Assembly: GCA_947632615.1 (NCBI GenBank)
Contig: CANRPW010000008.1
Span: forward strand, 1 to 64,000
Source: an uncultured Clostridia bacterium
GTDB lineage: Bacteria; Bacillota; Clostridia; Lachnospirales; CAG-274
Length of the DNA: 64,000 bases
Direction: 5' to 3'
Both the position numbers and the translations under genes were made by a program. The notes beneath the pieces are model-generated. The model made no database searches. It saw only the letters and a program-made list of their open reading frames with translations, and was not told where the DNA came from. Positions 62,209-64,000 of this stretch are shown here, one piece after another (position 1 is the stretch's first letter; every line of letters starts with the position of its first letter).

Positions 62209-63122
62209 TGCTCTCCACCGCCTTTCCCATAGTGCAGCTTGATTATCTCCGCAAGCTTATCTCTCATTTCTTCTCTCTTTACAATAAGGTCTACAAAACC
62301 GTGCTCAAGCTGGAACTCAGCCGTCTGGAAGTCATCCGGCAGCTTCTGCTTAATAGTTCCTTCAATAACACGTCTGCCTGCAAAGCCAACAAGCGCCTTG
62401 GGCTCGGCTATTATTATGTCGCCAAGCATAGCAAATGAGGCAGTTACACCGCCTGTTGTGGGGTCGGTAAGTACAGATATATAAAGCCCGCCTGCATCAG
62501 AATGTTTAGCAACGGCAGCAGAAGTCTTTGACATCTGCATAAGAGAAATAATACCCTCCTGCATTCTTGCGCCGCCTGAGGCAGCAAATATAACCACAGG
62601 AAGCTTGTTTGCAATAGCATATTCAAAAGCTCTTGCCAGCTTTTCGCCTACAACAGAGCCCATAGAAGCCATTATGAATGAAGAGTCCATAGCTCCTATA
62701 ACGCAGTCCTGTCCGCCTATTTTACATTTTCCCGTAACAACAGCGTCTTTTATGCCTGTTTTATTCTGTGTATCTGCTATCTTTTCCTCATAATCGGGGA
62801 AGTTTAAGGGGTTTGCAGCTGTCATGTTTGCATCAAACTCTACAAAGCTGCCTTTATCGGCGGTTATATATACTCTCTCTCTTGCGCCAAGTCTGAAATA
62901 TTTTCCGCACTTGGGGCATATTTTATATTTGCCTGCTTCGGCTTTTGTAATTTCCTTGCCGCAGCCTCTGCACTTTACGCTTACAACAGGTTCTTCTGTT
63001 TTAATGTCTTCCAAGCTCTGGGCTTCGTGAGACTCAACAGCTTTATTGATTACTATATCGTCCTTTTTCTTAAATATATTAAGTCCAAGAGGCGTATATT
63101 TAGATTTGTTAAAAAAAGCCAA
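62205..63122 (-). CDS. accD: Acetyl-CoA carboxylase carboxyltransferase beta subunit
   Basis: 305 residues. Four-Cys zinc finger [28 protein letters not shown] (about residues 49-75), then the crotonase-fold domain with [42 protein letters not shown] and [36 protein letters not shown]. The start is TTG, 9 nt after AAAGGAG. Partner accA follows with ATGA overlap. Confidence 0.96.
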   Translation of the reverse strand: MAFFNKSKYTPLGLNIFKKKDDIVINKAVESHEAQSLEDIKTEEPVVSVKCRGCGKEITKAEAGKYKICPKCGKYFRLGARERVYITADKGSFVEFDANMTAANPLNFPDYEEKIADTQNKTGIKDAVVTGKCKIGGQDCVIGAMDSSFIMASMGSVVGEKLARAFEYAIANKLPVVIFAASGGARMQEGIISLMQMSKTSAAVAKHSDAGGLYISVLTDPTTGGVTASFAMLGDIIIAEPKALVGFAGRRVIEGTIKQKLPDDFQTAEFQLEHGFVDLIVKREEMRDKLAEIIKLHYGKGGGEQ

Positions 63123-63143
63123 TCTGACAATCTCCTTTACATT

Positions 63144-64000
63144 TTATTTTTTTGCGGTATAAACTCCGCCTTCTCCGTCAACGCTTGTATAATATGTTTT
63201 GAAATTGTAGTTTTCAAACGCCTTCAAATCCTCCGCCGGGTAGGTCTTTAAAAGATTGTTGTTTTTGAGCTTGTTCAAAACGTCTGTAGGCATTCTGTAA
63301 TGGAACTTTACAGGGTTTTTACCAAGTCCCGAAAGTCTTTTGCCGCTGAAAAAGTTTGCAGGCATATCCTTATCGGGTGTATAAAAGCCTTCTATGTCAT
63401 AGTCAAACAAAATTACGTCATAGTTGTTATAGACTGCAAAATATTTTTCACGTGTGCTCGACATTCCATAAAAGCCATACTTCTCGTCTCCAAACTGTGA
63501 ATGAACCTTACGTGCCTGCTCTGCGGAGCTTATGCCCCCTGAGCTTTCCAGCGCGAAGTGGTTTTTATTGTCTACTATATAGTTGTAGAGCCTTACCTTA
63601 ACCTTATCAGGCGCCAGTGTGTCGTAATTGTTATCTAATTTTATCTTATTATTCGACTTAAAGTTTATATCATCTATAGGCCCAACAACCACCTCTGCCT
63701 TTGTGTTTCCGGGCTTAGCCACGGTTATTTCACGTCCTACCGATCTTTCCAAAAGCTCGGGCTTTTTGCTGTCTGCTGTCTTATAGCCGTAATATACCAT
63801 TGTCACAAGGCTGCCCTCATAGGTGCCGTCCTTGCTCCAATCCTCATTTCTTATATATCCCTTACCGTTTTCATCGGTCCTCAATATATAAAGCTCGGGT
63901 ATACCATCGTTGTTTCCGTCGGCAATAATATATCTATAGCCCTTAGCTTCCTTAAGCTTTTCTCTGTATGCCTTTTTAAGGTCGATGTCAACAACACTTA
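63144..64000 (-). CDS. Extracellular-type protein with FG-GAP/calcium-loop motif (5' end beyond window)
   Basis: The frame is open to the window edge (285 codons visible). It has IIADGNNDGIPELYILRTDENGKGYI, a D-x-N-x-D-G-I-x-E loop typical of FG-GAP/VCBS-like or EF-hand-like calcium sites. Otherwise the protein is Lys/Tyr-rich with beta-strand character. I do not recognise a family. Probably secreted or a lipoprotein, but the N-terminus is not visible. It lies 21 bp upstream of accD. Confidence 0.7.
   Translation of the reverse strand, partial: SVVDIDLKKAYREKLKEAKGYRYIIADGNNDGIPELYILRTDENGKGYIRNEDWSKDGTYEGSLVTMVYYGYKTADSKKPELLERSVGREITVAKPGNTKAEVVVGPIDDINFKSNNKIKLDNNYDTLAPDKVKVRLYNYIVDNKNHFALESSGGISSAEQARKVHSQFGDEKYGFYGMSSTREKYFAVYNNYDVILFDYDIEGFYTPDKDMPANFFSGKRLSGLGKNPVKFHYRMPTDVLNKLKNNNLLKTYPAEDLKAFENYNFKTYYTSVDGEGGVYTAKK

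Overview
The window looks like chromosome of a spore-forming, low-to-moderate GC, Gram-positive anaerobe of the class Clostridia. The evidence is spoIIGA-sigE, a Csp-type subtilase, dapL (diaminopimelate aminotransferase), a T-box in front of tyrS, a membrane decarboxylase cluster, AGGAGG ribosome sites in front of almost every gene, and frequent TTG/GTG starts. Secreted pectin-degrading enzymes (a pectate lyase and a dockerin-bearing acetylesterase) suggest a plant-polysaccharide user from gut, rumen or decaying plant matter. I cannot name the genus.

Layout. 1-2890: 5' part of a secreted PL1 pectate lyase. 2891-6361: T-box, tyrS, aroA, then a 65-bp tandem repeat block. 6362-10564: rlmD, a small accessory island (Mrr-like nuclease plus an unknown partner) inserted between two copies of the rlmD/sod junction, and a Cu/Zn SOD-like gene. 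10565-15515: Csp-like protease, cell-wall amidase, GntR regulator, and an ammonium transporter fused to a PII domain behind a two-hairpin leader. 15906-24000: aminotransferases including dapL, an iron alcohol dehydrogenase, a YitT protein, an Lrp-type regulator with its aminotransferase, and a sirtuin. 24108-26480: secreted rhamnogalacturonan-acetylesterase-like protein. 26958-37562: topoisomerase pair, recQ, mnmE-mnmG. 37735-49624 (mostly minus strand): LTA-synthase-like sulfatase, thiE, tRNA-Leu, YdcF-like protein, nucleotidyltransferase, RluA-type synthase, prfB, secA, polysaccharide deacetylase, sigE, spoIIGA. 49995-51884: gdhA and a PNPOx-fold protein. 52266-57095: five-gene Na+-pumping decarboxylase/transcarboxylase cluster. 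57328-64000: exonuclease, thrC, DUF2334-like protein, accA, accD, and a partial extracellular protein.

Working together: ammonium uptake and sensing (amt-PII), glutamate dehydrogenase, several aminotransferases, dapL, thrC and aroA form an amino-acid and nitrogen set. The biotin-dependent cluster and accDA handle carboxyl-group transfer. Housekeeping translation genes (tyrS, prfB, mnmEG, rlmD, tRNA-Leu) are mixed with sporulation control.

The most striking unexplained signal is a family of very long, nearly perfect intergenic hairpins at eleven loci. Stems reach 55 bp. Arm sequences are unrelated between loci, but core motifs and GC-rich linkers recur. They lie between convergent, tandem and divergent genes, so simple termination does not explain all of them. 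One of them supplies the C-terminus and stop codon of a gene. A second dispersed motif (GTGCCGCTGTGG) builds two tandem-repeat blocks and also flanks the longest hairpin.
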